46,591 bases of DNA from a virus. Shown here in pieces: positions 7,109 to 15,120 of the stretch. A program made the position numbers and the translations under genes. Below the pieces are notes generated by a model, which was not told the origin of the DNA, ran no database searches, and saw nothing but the letters and a program-made list of their open reading frames with translations. The stretch is taken from the IMG/VR virus record IMGVR_UViG_3300020580_000025, positions 1-46,591 of that record, one strand, 5' to 3'. Within the stretch, counting starts at the first letter, position 1, and the number at the start of each line of letters is the position of its first letter.

Positions 7109-9213
7109 TGCGCTTGTGGCTCGATACGGAAACACGCTCCCGCGTACCCATTCGACAGGGGAATGTTAAATACTCAACAGCGGTTGAGATGACAATGATC
7201 CAGTACGCGATAGACGACGGCCCTATCGTCATCATCGACATGTTGAGCCGTGCCGCAGCGGCAAAGCGCAAAACCCAGCTCGCTACGCTCAAAGCCGTTA
7301 TTCTCAAGGCGACCGAAGTGTGGGCGCATCAAGCCGAGTTCGACCGGACGATGGCGGATGCCACCAAGACCCTCGATATCCCTGAAAAGAAATGGCGCTG
7401 CACCGCTGCACTCGCGCGTATGCACGGACTCCCAGGGGGCCTCGATAAGCTCTGTACGATTTTCAATGTGCCAGAACAATTCGCCAAGCTCAAGGGCAAA
7501 GACATTGGCGAAGTGTTCTGGAAACCGAATAATAAGGGCGACTACAATACACCAGAGACGCACCCTCAAGAGTGGGCAGAATTCCTGCGCTACGGCGGCC
7601 GGGACGTAGAAGCCATGCGTTTCGTTTGGCGCAAAATTCCGAAGTGGAATGCGACCCCCCGGATGTGGGCGGTGTGGGCACTCGATTATCGAATGAATCA
7701 TCGCGGCGTCGCGATGGATTTGAAACTTGCTGCCTCTGCCGTAGACGCCACAACGCGCGCCAAACGCACGCTGGCGGCGCGTACGGCTAAGCTCTCTAAG
7801 ATTCAGGCCAATGGGTTAGAGGGGGGTGAGAGCGCCGTAGAATCGACCACCCAGCGCGATCGGCTGCTTGCCTACATGGAAGAGTGCGGCGTGACGCTGC
7901 CGGATCTCACCGCCGATACTGTCGAACGGAGGCTTGAAGATGAATCACTCCCGGAACATATCAAAGAGCTGCTGCGGATTCGCCAGAAAGCTAGCAAAGC
8001 GAGTACGGCAAAATACCAGCGAGTGCTTAACCAGCATGTTGGGGGGCGTCTTTTTAACCTTCTGGTGTTTTGCGGTGCTATGCGTACTGGCCGCTGGGCT
8101 GGTCGCACTTTGCAGCCACAGAATCTACCTCGCCCTCAGCACGAACCGTGGGACATAGCGCACGCGATCAAGAGATTCCACGAAGAGACGATTGAAGACT
8201 ACGCGCCAGAAGAAGTCATGGGCCTAGCGTCGAGCTGTCTCCGGGGGTTAATCGTCGCCGCCCCTGGTAGGCGATTAGTGATAGCCGATCTTGCCAATAT
8301 CGAAGGTCGGTTTATGGCTTGGATTGCAGGCGAAGAGTGGAAGATCGCCGCCTATGCGGCGTATGATCGGAAAGAAGGTCCCGATCTCTACAAGGTGGCG
8401 TATGCAAGACCGTTCGGCATTGACCCTAACGACATCGCGGATGAAGGCGACTGGCGCCGACAAGTGGGCAAAGTCATGGAGCTGGCGCTCCAGTACTACG
8501 GTGGCGTCGGTGCCTTCTGCTCGATGGCAGAAACATATGGCTTGCGTCTCGATGAGCTTGCCGTTACCGCCTGGGCCACGATTCCGCTCGACATTAAGCG
8601 AGAGGCGGCACGACTATGGCTCAAAGCTATCAAGCAGCACCGAACCTACGGGCTGCCCGAGCGCACTTGGATCGTCTGCCAGTCGTTGGTTCTTATGTGG
8701 CGCGCCGCCCATCCCTGTATCGTGGCATTCTGGGAAGCTCTCGATAATGCGATCAAGGATGCGATCCGATCACCTGGAAAGGTGTTTTGTGCCGGGGAGC
8801 GTATCCGCGTTGACCGAATTGGTAATTGGCTGCGAATCAAGCTCCCTAGCGGACGCTATCTCAACTATCCCGCCCCTCGAATTAAAACCGATGGGCATTT
8901 CACCAACCGATCGTTCATTGGCGTAGACCCCTACACCAAGCAATGGGGTCGTATTTTTACCTATTCCGGCAAGGACGCGGAAAATGTCTGCCAGGGGGGC
9001 TGCGCAGATATTCTCATGGACGGATTGTTGGCAGCGGATGAGGAAGGTTACAATCCGGTATTGAGCGTCCACGATGAGGGTGTTACCGAGCCGCCTGACG
9101 AAGAGCGCTATAACGATAAACATTTGAGCCAATTACTGGTTGAATCGTCGTTATGGGCGGATGGATTGCCGATGGCGGCAAAAGGAAAAGTCAGCTACCG
9201 ATATAGCAAATGA
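7108..9213 (+). CDS. Family A DNA polymerase with 3'-5' exonuclease
   Basis: The 701-residue protein opens with the exonuclease domain: Exo I LWLDTET (D6, E8), Exo II HQAEFDRTM and Exo III YGGRDVEAM. Polymerase motif A is IADLANIEGR, the helix around motif B includes GKVMELALQYYGGVGAF, and motif C is VHDEG. These place it with phage Pol I-like replicative polymerases lacking a 5'-3' nuclease domain. It should copy the phage genome with the primase-helicase and DUF2815 protein. The ATG overlaps the preceding microprotein stop (TAATG). The end overlaps the next small gene by ATGA. Confidence 0.93.
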   Translation: MRLWLDTETRSRVPIRQGNVKYSTAVEMTMIQYAIDDGPIVIIDMLSRAAAAKRKTQLATLKAVILKATEVWAHQAEFDRTMADATKTLDIPEKKWRCTAALARMHGLPGGLDKLCTIFNVPEQFAKLKGKDIGEVFWKPNNKGDYNTPETHPQEWAEFLRYGGRDVEAMRFVWRKIPKWNATPRMWAVWALDYRMNHRGVAMDLKLAASAVDATTRAKRTLAARTAKLSKIQANGLEGGESAVESTTQRDRLLAYMEECGVTLPDLTADTVERRLEDESLPEHIKELLRIRQKASKASTAKYQRVLNQHVGGRLFNLLVFCGAMRTGRWAGRTLQPQNLPRPQHEPWDIAHAIKRFHEETIEDYAPEEVMGLASSCLRGLIVAAPGRRLVIADLANIEGRFMAWIAGEEWKIAAYAAYDRKEGPDLYKVAYARPFGIDPNDIADEGDWRRQVGKVMELALQYYGGVGAFCSMAETYGLRLDELAVTAWATIPLDIKREAARLWLKAIKQHRTYGLPERTWIVCQSLVLMWRAAHPCIVAFWEALDNAIKDAIRSPGKVFCAGERIRVDRIGNWLRIKLPSGRYLNYPAPRIKTDGHFTNRSFIGVDPYTKQWGRIFTYSGKDAENVCQGGCADILMDGLLAADEEGYNPVLSVHDEGVTEPPDEERYNDKHLSQLLVESSLWADGLPMAAKGKVSYRYSK

Positions 9214-9320
9214 TACTTTTCATTCGCATTTTGTTAGGAATCGATGCATACTTTTGTTTAGTAGTAGCAATTGGTAAGTTTTTACGCTTACGACGCGAGC
9301 AAGATAATGACGGAACTTGA
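9210..9320 (+). CDS. Membrane microprotein (36 aa)
   Basis: It starts ATGATA with ATGA overlap on the polymerase stop. It encodes a hydrophobic helix (MILFIRILLGIDAYFCLVVA, then IGKFL) followed by RLRRE and a short acidic end. The arrangement is a single membrane span with a basic cytoplasmic boundary. The last 14 bases overlap the next ATG. Evidence is the coupling and the clean topology. Confidence 0.5.
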   Translation: MILFIRILLGIDAYFCLVVAIGKFLRLRREQDNDGT

Positions 9321-9483
9321 AACTTTGCTCTATACTGCGCTTAAAGCGATGCCTTGCCGGTGTCAGATGGTAGGCGGCCCTAAATGGCATTTCAGAGCCA
9401 AAATGGAAGTAGCAAAACAATGCAGTCGATGTGCAGCAATTGCTGCCTATGAATCACAATCGGGAAAATTCGATGAGCATTGA
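9307..9483 (+). CDS. Small cysteine-rich protein (58 aa)
   Basis: The ATG inside the previous microprotein frame is preferred over an upstream TTG. Cysteines occur as CRC (residues 17-19) and CSRC, spaced as a small zinc-binding module: CRCQ, W-H-F-R, then CSRCAAIAAYE. It belongs by context to the cluster of zinc microproteins after the polymerase. The function is unknown. Confidence 0.6.
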   Translation: MTELETLLYTALKAMPCRCQMVGGPKWHFRAKMEVAKQCSRCAAIAAYESQSGKFDEH

Positions 9484-9667
9484 ACGCGCGCCTTGCAGGT
9501 GGATTCGAGAATCGGGACCTGGCAATTACTGGCTGAGCGGATGCGGCCGGGGCTATCCGACCAGGGGCGCAAGTATCGCCGAATGGAGATTTTGTCCTCT
9601 CTGCGGAAATCGAATGGACGATATTAACCCGCATCCCAAAGCGTCACAATCTGCAAAGGAAACATAG
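9473..9667 (+). CDS. Zinc-ribbon protein, CPLCG type (64 aa)
   Basis: The pattern is C-x-W near the N-terminus, YWLSGCG in the middle and FCPLCGNRM near the end. This is the common small phage zinc ribbon with a C...C...CPxCG layout. The start ATG overlaps the end of the previous gene by 11 bases. A DNA- or RNA-binding or host-interaction role is possible but unproven. Confidence 0.6.
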   Translation: MSIERAPCRWIRESGPGNYWLSGCGRGYPTRGASIAEWRFCPLCGNRMDDINPHPKASQSAKET

Positions 9668-9670
9668 CCC

Positions 9671-9970
9671 ATGAAAACAAAGCGGAAATCTCGCAGCACA
9701 CCGCGTAAGGCAGTCCACGGGGATATTTTCCTTGTTCCCGTATATGACTCAAAGCAAGCACACAAGATCTTCGCGGACGCCAAATTGTTGGACCGATATT
9801 ACGACGCTCTGGAGGCGAATCGCGTAAACGATGGCCCATACAGCGACGGTGATACAGCGAGGAATGCTGATCGAGCACGCGGAGAATTCTTCGTTGCGGT
9901 GCTCGCTTGGGCGCGAGACAAGGGCGCCGCATTGCCATGCTCAGCACTGCAAAACGAGGTAGCCAAGTGA
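9671..9970 (+). CDS. Hypothetical protein (99 aa)
   Basis: It has a basic N-terminus (MKTKRKSRSTPRK), then an ordered domain with GDIFLVPVYDSKQAH and RGEFFVAVLAWARDKG. A ribosome-like AAGGAAA lies 11 bases before the ATG. Its stop is overlapped by the GTG of the next gene. The family is not recognised. Confidence 0.6.
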   Translation: MKTKRKSRSTPRKAVHGDIFLVPVYDSKQAHKIFADAKLLDRYYDALEANRVNDGPYSDGDTARNADRARGEFFVAVLAWARDKGAALPCSALQNEVAK

Positions 9971-10383
9971 GACCACACGGCGAAAACATCGAGTACGACA
10001 AGTTGCGGGATCGCTACGATGCTCTTGCCGCCGAGCTGGCCGAGCACCTGGCCGAGCACACCGTATCGGACAACGCCAATGACCTGCTACATGACCGCAT
10101 CCGCGCGCTTGAGGCGCGGGATCGTGAGATTCGTGAGGCTCGGCTGGTTTGGGCCATGACGTGCGACTGCCGCTGTCCTGGGTGTCAAGGATTTGATGAG
10201 GTCGTGAATGGCACATCTCAGGAAACGGGGGCAAAGCCGCCGCAGCCCCAGTTTGGTATTACAGAGCCAGAGAGCACGTTGTGCATCCATTGCGGGAAAT
10301 CTGTCGGGTATCACTATCAAACGGCGATTGGCCAGCTTTTCTGTGAGCCACCATCCGCATCGAAAATCGGAGATGTCAAATGA
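9967..10383 (+). CDS. Coiled-coil plus cysteine-rich protein
   Basis: It starts at GTG overlapping the upstream stop (GTGA), giving 138 residues. Residues ~10-60 form a charged coiled coil (LRDRYDALAAELAEHLAEH, then DRIRALEARDREIREARL). A Cys-rich segment follows (CDCRCPGCQGF and later CIHCGK), probably one zinc site. The coil suggests dimerisation. The function is unknown. Confidence 0.6.
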   Translation: MRPHGENIEYDKLRDRYDALAAELAEHLAEHTVSDNANDLLHDRIRALEARDREIREARLVWAMTCDCRCPGCQGFDEVVNGTSQETGAKPPQPQFGITEPESTLCIHCGKSVGYHYQTAIGQLFCEPPSASKIGDVK

Positions 10384-10574
10384 ACGAACCTAAACCTACA
10401 GTCGTAGAGTGCCAAGTTTGCCATCATTTGTTCGTCAGGGCAGAGATGGCCGATCACCTAACTACTCACGAAACCCATGGGTTGCCACACCTCGATACCT
10501 GCCAATTGAAATATGGCGGCATTCGTTGCACCTGTGGCTTATTTCCCGACACAGAAGGAAAGTCCGATGCCTGA
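10380..10574 (+). CDS. C2H2-like zinc-finger protein (64 aa)
   Basis: The segment CQVCHHLFVRAEMADHLTTH has C-x2-C and H-x3-H spacing like a small C2H2 finger. A second pair, CTCG, lies near the end. The ATG overlaps the previous stop (ATGA). A sequence-specific nucleic-acid binder is plausible. Confidence 0.6.
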   Translation: MNEPKPTVVECQVCHHLFVRAEMADHLTTHETHGLPHLDTCQLKYGGIRCTCGLFPDTEGKSDA

Positions 10575-10752
10575 TTCGTCAAACCCCGGTCCAAATGCTG
10601 CGCCCCTAACGGAGGCCCAGACCGACATTCTGCGGCGGCTATCACGGCCGGCTGGATGCACGGCTTGGCGCGAACCTCTTCATCCCTGGCGCGGGCTAAT
10701 GACCCGAGAAGCATTTATCGCGTCACAAGCCGATGGAGGAGCGGAGCAATGA
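10567..10752 (+). CDS. Hypothetical protein (61 aa)
   Basis: The ATG is chosen for its ribosome site (GAAGGAAAGTCCG). The N-terminus is proline- and asparagine-rich, followed by a helical TEAQTDILRRLSRPAG and WREPLHPWRGL. The gene overlaps both neighbours by a few bases. The family is not recognised. Confidence 0.5.
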   Translation: MPDSSNPGPNAAPLTEAQTDILRRLSRPAGCTAWREPLHPWRGLMTREAFIASQADGGAEQ

Positions 10753-11162
10753 ACACCAGGATCTTCACGAAAAGCGATTACACAAGGTTCGCCATGAGCA
10801 ACGCGCCCGCAAAAGCCAAACCGTTCCGGGAGACTCCATCGGGTAAGTACCGAGGCCGTGGCGGCATCACTTCGTATGTGGTGGACCGTGAAACTGATAG
10901 GCCAGTGGGGACTGCTCACCGATCCCTAGCCGACGCTAGGTGGTGGGCCGCTAAGTACAATCGCGATGAGGGCACGAAGCGTTATTACGGGATCAAATTG
11001 CGGGACTTCGTGAACGAAGGAAAGCATCCGAATCCAACCGTGCAAAAAGCTATTGATTATATGACGGCATGGATTGCTGACGGCCCGGTGATTTCACCAT
11101 CTGACATTCAGGCTGCGATTGCCGACTTACAGGCCAGCGGAGACGAGAAGCATGGACTTTGA
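10749..11162 (+). CDS. Hypothetical basic protein (137 aa)
   Basis: The start is coupled by ATGA. The basic N-terminal half contains ETPSGKYRGRGGITSYVVD, then a domain with AHRSLADARWWAAKYNRDEG and a helical C-terminus (PSDIQAAIADLQASG). The middle could be a small alpha/beta fold. There are no catalytic motifs that I can name. Confidence 0.6.
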   Translation: MNTRIFTKSDYTRFAMSNAPAKAKPFRETPSGKYRGRGGITSYVVDRETDRPVGTAHRSLADARWWAAKYNRDEGTKRYYGIKLRDFVNEGKHPNPTVQKAIDYMTAWIADGPVISPSDIQAAIADLQASGDEKHGL

Positions 11163-11430
11163 TGCGCGCGTGAAGGAACTTGATCAGGACTGGTCAATTC
11201 TATGCGACGAGCAAATCAAGCGCGTGAAGGTACTAGAGGCCGCGCTGCGCGAATTGCTGCGCCTCAAGGATCTGAAAACCGACGCAGAGGCAATCAACAC
11301 AAGCGGCAGTTGGGAGGCCGTACATCGCCAGCGAGATATGCGCGCCGAGTACGAAAAGACAAAACCGCTGGCCTGGGATGCGGCGCGCCGCGCTTTGACA
11401 CAGTCTGATGCCAGCGATAAGCATGGGTAA
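11152..11430 (+). CDS. Coiled-coil hypothetical protein (92 aa)
   Basis: It is almost entirely helical and highly charged (ELDQDWSILCDEQIKRVKVL, then EAALRELLRLKDLKTDAEA), consistent with a dimeric coiled coil. The ATG at this position starts within the last codons of the previous gene. It lies immediately upstream of the VRR-NUC gene. The role is unknown. Confidence 0.6.
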   Translation: MDFDARVKELDQDWSILCDEQIKRVKVLEAALRELLRLKDLKTDAEAINTSGSWEAVHRQRDMRAEYEKTKPLAWDAARRALTQSDASDKHG

Positions 11431-11719
11431 ACCAGAAACTTCCGTTGAAGAACGCCTTACTATTGGTGCCGCACAACGCGGCGGATGGGCCGCTAAAATG
11501 GTTGATAGAGGCAGACGCGGTGCTCCTGATCGTGAGTGTCGTTTCCCTGGGGCCAATACTGTCTATGTTGAAACCAAAGCCATAGGTGGCAAACTTAAGT
11601 CTTGGCAAGCACGCTACCACGAAGAGCTACGAGCGCTCAATTACATAGTAGTGGTGCTTTGGACTATTCCCCAAGTCGATAAATTCTTTTCGGACTACGA
11701 TCGTGGCGTGTATGGTTGA
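11423..11719 (+). CDS. VRR-NUC domain nuclease
   Basis: The 98-residue protein is a stand-alone VRR-NUC domain. Motifs include ERLTIGAAQRGG, the catalytic GRRGAPDRECRFPG with PD, VYVETKAIGGKLKSWQ with E-x-K, and HEELRALNYIVVVLWT. Such phage enzymes act on branched DNA such as Holliday junctions, or as structure-specific nucleases in replication and recombination. It is coupled to the downstream SNF2-like ATPase gene by an 8-base overlap, a pairing common in phages. Start at M after GATAAGC; a longer frame exists upstream. Confidence 0.88.
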   Translation: MGKPETSVEERLTIGAAQRGGWAAKMVDRGRRGAPDRECRFPGANTVYVETKAIGGKLKSWQARYHEELRALNYIVVVLWTIPQVDKFFSDYDRGVYG

Positions 11720-13124
11720 ACCGTTAATTTTGCGCCCCCCACAGCCGCCGATGATCCAATTCATTCGTGACACAAAACGTTGCGGCCTTTGGGCGGGCAT
11801 GGGGATTGGCAAATCGAGTTCCGCGCTATTCGCGATTGAATTGATGGCGTTGCTAGGTGAAATCGATTTAAAAAATCCGGTACTTGTCATCGGCCCTGCG
11901 CGGGTAGCACGCGATACATGGACTGATGAGCAAGCCAAATGGAATCAGTTTGCACATTTGGTGATCGTACCTCTATCCGGCACCCCGGTCGAACGACTTA
12001 AAAAGCTCAAAACTCCAGCGCATATTTACACCATTAGCTACGAATTACTCCCGTGGTTGGTAGACTATTGGCTAGCCAAATGGCCCTATCGAGTGGTGAT
12101 TGCAGATGAACTCGAACGACTCAAAGGTTTTCGGGAGAAAGCACATGGAACCAATCTTCACAGCGCGAAAAGTGGCGCTTCGGGTAAAAGGGCGCACGCG
12201 ATTGGACGAGTGGCGCATAACCTCACGGAACGCTGGATTAACTTGGGAGGAACACCTGCTCCTGCCGGCCTCAAAGACCTATGGGGTAGCACCTGGTTTC
12301 TGGATAGAGGCGAACGGCTTGGACGAACTTTCACAGCTTTTAAGAACCGTTGGTTTAGACTCCGTTGGAGTGGAGTCGGTATTGAACCTTTGCCGTTCGC
12401 AGAAAAAGAAATTCACGCAGCACTAGCGGGTATTTGCCTTACCGTTGATCCAGCCGACTACTACGACCTTAAAAAACCCATCGTCAACCCGATAAAAGTG
12501 CACTTACCGCCGAAGGCGCGCGCACTCTACCAAAAACTAGAGAAGGAAATGTTCGTGAAGCTCGATAGCGGCGCGCATATCGATGCGTTGACGGCAGCAG
12601 GGCTCACCAACAAATGTCTGCAAATGGCGAATGGCGCTATGTACACCGATTATCCCGCCTGGGAAGAGGTTCACCGTGCAAAACTCGAAGCGCTGGAATC
12701 GGTTGTCTCGGAATCTGGCGGCGCACCGCTCTTGGTCCAATACTCTTACAAATCAGACAAGGCCCGCATACTGTCTGCTTTTAAAGGTGCTGTCGATATT
12801 TCTACACCCAAGGGCCTTGCTGCTTTTAAATCTGGCGATGTGGGGATGGGCGTTGCACACCCTGGGTCGATGGGCCACGGCATTGACGGCTTACAGCATG
12901 TAACGAATCAACTAGTTCGTTTTGGCCATACCTGGAAACTCTCAGAGACGATGCAAATGCTGGAGCGTATTGGCCCCATGCGACAGTTCAATGCCGGCTA
13001 TAAACGCGCAGTTTTCGTCCATAACCTGATTGCGGAGAACACGCTCGATGAAGACGTACTCGATGCTCACGAGCATCATCGATCCGTTCAAGATGCGCTC
13101 TTACTCGCTATGAAGCGCCGTTAA
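11712..13124 (+). CDS. SNF2/DEAD-like DNA helicase or translocase
   Basis: The 470-residue protein has the superfamily 2 core. Motif I is LWAGMGIGKSSS (residues 27-37), motif II is IADELERLKG (DELE, 130-139), motif III is near LGGTPAPAGLKDLWG, and a C-terminal lobe ends with QMLERIGPMRQ at the motif VI position. The usual RIHR arginine pair is altered (ERIGPMRQ), so ATP coupling residues should be checked. It pairs with the VRR-NUC nuclease and probably remodels recombination or replication intermediates. GTG at 11703 is an alternative start. Confidence 0.88.
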   Translation: MVEPLILRPPQPPMIQFIRDTKRCGLWAGMGIGKSSSALFAIELMALLGEIDLKNPVLVIGPARVARDTWTDEQAKWNQFAHLVIVPLSGTPVERLKKLKTPAHIYTISYELLPWLVDYWLAKWPYRVVIADELERLKGFREKAHGTNLHSAKSGASGKRAHAIGRVAHNLTERWINLGGTPAPAGLKDLWGSTWFLDRGERLGRTFTAFKNRWFRLRWSGVGIEPLPFAEKEIHAALAGICLTVDPADYYDLKKPIVNPIKVHLPPKARALYQKLEKEMFVKLDSGAHIDALTAAGLTNKCLQMANGAMYTDYPAWEEVHRAKLEALESVVSESGGAPLLVQYSYKSDKARILSAFKGAVDISTPKGLAAFKSGDVGMGVAHPGSMGHGIDGLQHVTNQLVRFGHTWKLSETMQMLERIGPMRQFNAGYKRAVFVHNLIAENTLDEDVLDAHEHHRSVQDALLLAMKRR

Positions 13125-13309
13125 TGAAAGTACCGATTGTTAGTCTCGCGCCTGGCTATGTAGCTAAACCCCCGGTCAGTAAAGGTGGCCGACAGAAAGC
13201 TACCCACTGCAAACGCGGCCATGCACTGGCGCCGGGAAACCTCTATCACGCCCCGAATGGCGAGCGGCAGTGCCTTACTTGCCGCGCACGGTACGCTGCT
13301 CTAAGATAG
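13124..13309 (+). CDS. Zinc-binding CKRGH protein (61 aa)
   Basis: The pattern is HCKRGHALAPGNLY followed by GERQCLTCRAR. This is the small zinc module often fused to HNH endonucleases. The same pattern (CKKGH...CTRC) is present at the N-terminus of the endonuclease VII gene at 32746. The protein may be a free-standing DNA-binding module or the remnant of a homing endonuclease. The start overlaps the helicase stop (TAATG). Confidence 0.65.
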   Translation: MKVPIVSLAPGYVAKPPVSKGGRQKATHCKRGHALAPGNLYHAPNGERQCLTCRARYAALR

Positions 13310-13313
13310 CTCT

Positions 13314-13868
13314 ATGAACTTTGAAGCCCTCTTTCGCCACCATGCCGGCCGCCGTGTCGATAAGTGGTACCACTACTTTGAGATTTATGATCGCCATTTT
13401 AGCCGCTTTCGAGGCGAGCCGATTCGAGTGTTAGAAATCGGAGTAGATCACGGCGGGTCACTCCAGCTTTGGAAACAGTACTTTGGCGCGTATGCGCAAA
13501 TTGTAGGTCTCGATATCGACCCCCGCTGCAAACAGTACGAAGAGAACCAAATCGGAATAAAGATTGGTAACCAAGCGGATGTGGCGCTACTTAAATCCCT
13601 TGGCGGATTTGATATTGTGATCGACGACGGATCGCATCGACTCCAAGATCAGCTCGCTAGCTTCGAAGCGCTATGGCCCTCAACACGCGGCGTATACTTG
13701 ATTGAGGATTGTCATCAAGCGACTCCCCAACCCCCCGACGTGGTATTAGGGTATCACTACCCCTGGGTTGTCGTCGCTGAAAGACCGCAGCGGCTCATCA
13801 AAGGCGCCCCCTCGCGCGAATTGCGGCCGGATGAGATTGAGGCGACGGAGAAATACGGATGCCGATAG
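13314..13868 (+). CDS. Class I SAM-dependent methyltransferase
   Basis: The 184-residue Rossmann methyltransferase has SAM motif I VLEIGVDHGGSL (residues 39-50), acidic loop VGLDIDP (64-70) and FDIVIDDGSHRLQDQ (~104-118). The family resembles O-methyltransferases of natural-product and sugar pathways. The substrate is not visible. Because the phage also has a sugar cassette at 33-37 kb, a glycan substrate is possible, but this gene is in the early block. It is followed by a homing endonuclease gene that overlaps its last 10 bases. Confidence 0.8.
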   Translation: MNFEALFRHHAGRRVDKWYHYFEIYDRHFSRFRGEPIRVLEIGVDHGGSLQLWKQYFGAYAQIVGLDIDPRCKQYEENQIGIKIGNQADVALLKSLGGFDIVIDDGSHRLQDQLASFEALWPSTRGVYLIEDCHQATPQPPDVVLGYHYPWVVVAERPQRLIKGAPSRELRPDEIEATEKYGCR

Positions 13869-14332
13869 CAACAGAGTTAGAAAAAGCATATCTCGCGGGA
13901 ATTATCGACGGGGAAGGTTGTATTGGCGGAGCGGAATTGCAAGACAAACGTGCAGGACGCGGAGCCGGGGTTATGTTTACCGTTTTTATCGGGATGACTG
14001 ATCGCGAAGCGGCAGAATTAGCGTGTTCTTTATACGGGGGGCACATTCGCAAAACACAAGATAAAAGAAGGAAAGCTTTTCGGCGTCCAATGTTCATTTG
14101 GCAAGCATATGGTGAAATAGGGGCTAGATTTTTGCGAGACGTTCTGCCTTATCTGCGCATTAAACATGAGCAAGCTAAAGTATTTATTGAAGCAAGAGCT
14201 ACTTTTACTGGGGGTCCAAAGAAAGGGCATCAAGGATGTAAACGGCCCAGCGCTACGGATATAGCTTTACGGTTTGATTGTCTGCGGCGGTTAAAATCTC
14301 TTAATCAACGGGAGCCCCAATATGCCCGCTAG
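13859..14332 (+). CDS. LAGLIDADG homing endonuclease
   Basis: The 157-residue protein has the single-motif LAGLIDADG signature [12 protein letters not shown] (residues 11-22). The G-E-G form retains the acidic residue that binds metal. [20 protein letters not shown] block follows, then a basic C-terminus. With one motif it should act as a homodimer. Base use looks more AT-rich than the neighbours, as expected of a mobile gene. It sits free-standing at the end of the rightward operon with no intron visible in adjacent genes. Confidence 0.85.
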   Translation: MPIATELEKAYLAGIIDGEGCIGGAELQDKRAGRGAGVMFTVFIGMTDREAAELACSLYGGHIRKTQDKRRKAFRRPMFIWQAYGEIGARFLRDVLPYLRIKHEQAKVFIEARATFTGGPKKGHQGCKRPSATDIALRFDCLRRLKSLNQREPQYAR

Positions 14333-14498
14333 ATCGGAGGCGCAGTTACGAGCGATGTACGCCGCTGCCGCCGGCAAGAGTACATTGGGAATCCCTAAGC
14401 AAGTCGGCAAAGATTTTGTAGCCGCCGGTCCTGTCAGCAGCAAGCTACCGGAGAAGGTTTCACAGAAGAAAGATAAGCCGTTAGGCGATCAATTCTAG
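14322..14498 (+). CDS. Conserved small phage protein (58 aa)
   Basis: It starts after CGGGAGCCCCAAT. It encodes [20 protein letters not shown], then [15 protein letters not shown] and a lysine-rich end. The motif Q-x2[22 protein letters not shown] is one I recognise from many phage small proteins of unknown function. It overlaps the homing-endonuclease stop by 11 bases. It ends in a CTAG that also supplies the stop of the oppositely oriented lysozyme gene. Confidence 0.7.
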   Translation: MPARSEAQLRAMYAAAAGKSTLGIPKQVGKDFVAAGPVSSKLPEKVSQKKDKPLGDQF

Positions 14499-14926
14499 GC
14501 GTTGAATAACGCTTGCTCCGCTAATCGACGGCGTTTCAAACCGGCATTCTCCACTCCGTTGACGTGATCCCACTTCGGGAACTCGGCTGCTGCCGCCGTA
14601 AAGTTCCTGGCGTTGATCAACCGCGCCATCGTCGAATGCGCCTCATGGCCTACGCCTACGTTGAAGGTAAAGCTCACCAGGGCATCGAATTGATTCTGGC
14701 TGACGTTGGTCGTAATCGATGTATCGACGCCATGTACCGCCGCCTGCGTGTCTTGCAGAAACCATTCTTCGGCCTGCTCTGGGGTGCAGGTCGTACCCTC
14801 CACCACATCCAGTCCGGTATGCCCCCACCCACAAGTCCAGACGCCTTTTTGGTCCTGGTAGGCCGTCAACCGTAGCTCTTCAAACTCTTTGATTAGGCCC
14901 TCGCCAGTTGAGCTTAAGGTGTTCAT
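14495..14926 (-). CDS. Endolysin, GH24 lysozyme
   Basis: The 143-residue protein has the T4/P21-type lysozyme catalytic set: Glu16 in [11 protein letters not shown], Asp25 and Thr31 (E-x8-D-x5-T), then CGWGHTG, followed by [12 protein letters not shown] and a C-terminal [11 protein letters not shown]. It should cleave the glycan backbone of peptidoglycan at lysis. There is no signal or SAR anchor at the N-terminus, so release through a holin is expected. Its start overlaps the upstream small membrane gene (ATGA). Confidence 0.93.
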   Translation of the reverse strand: MNTLSSTGEGLIKEFEELRLTAYQDQKGVWTCGWGHTGLDVVEGTTCTPEQAEEWFLQDTQAAVHGVDTSITTNVSQNQFDALVSFTFNVGVGHEAHSTMARLINARNFTAAAAEFPKWDHVNGVENAGLKRRRLAEQALFNA

Positions 14927-15120
14927 TCCGCTCTCCCCTCTTCAAGTCCGCGCGCATGGCCCTTGGCGTCAGAGGCTTCTGCGGTACTATCGATGAGCTG
15001 CGTGACTAAACTGTTGGTTGCTTTGTGAACTATTTCCACCTTTCGCTCCATTCGGATGACATAGATCAGAGTGGCAATGGAGGTAAGCAACGATGCAATT
15101 CCCTCTAAGGATATCGTCAT
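14923..15120 (-). CDS. Small membrane protein of the lysis cassette
   Basis: The ATG overlapping the upstream stop (ATGA) is used, giving 65 residues; a further upstream ATG would add four. One membrane helix (ISLEGIASLLTSIATLIYVI) is followed by a charged tail with KVEIVHKATNSLVTQLID, probably a coiled coil. Its position before the lysozyme suggests an accessory holin, antiholin or spanin-like role. Which of these is not decidable from sequence. Confidence 0.7.
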   Translation of the reverse strand: MTISLEGIASLLTSIATLIYVIRMERKVEIVHKATNSLVTQLIDSTAEASDAKGHARGLEEGRAE

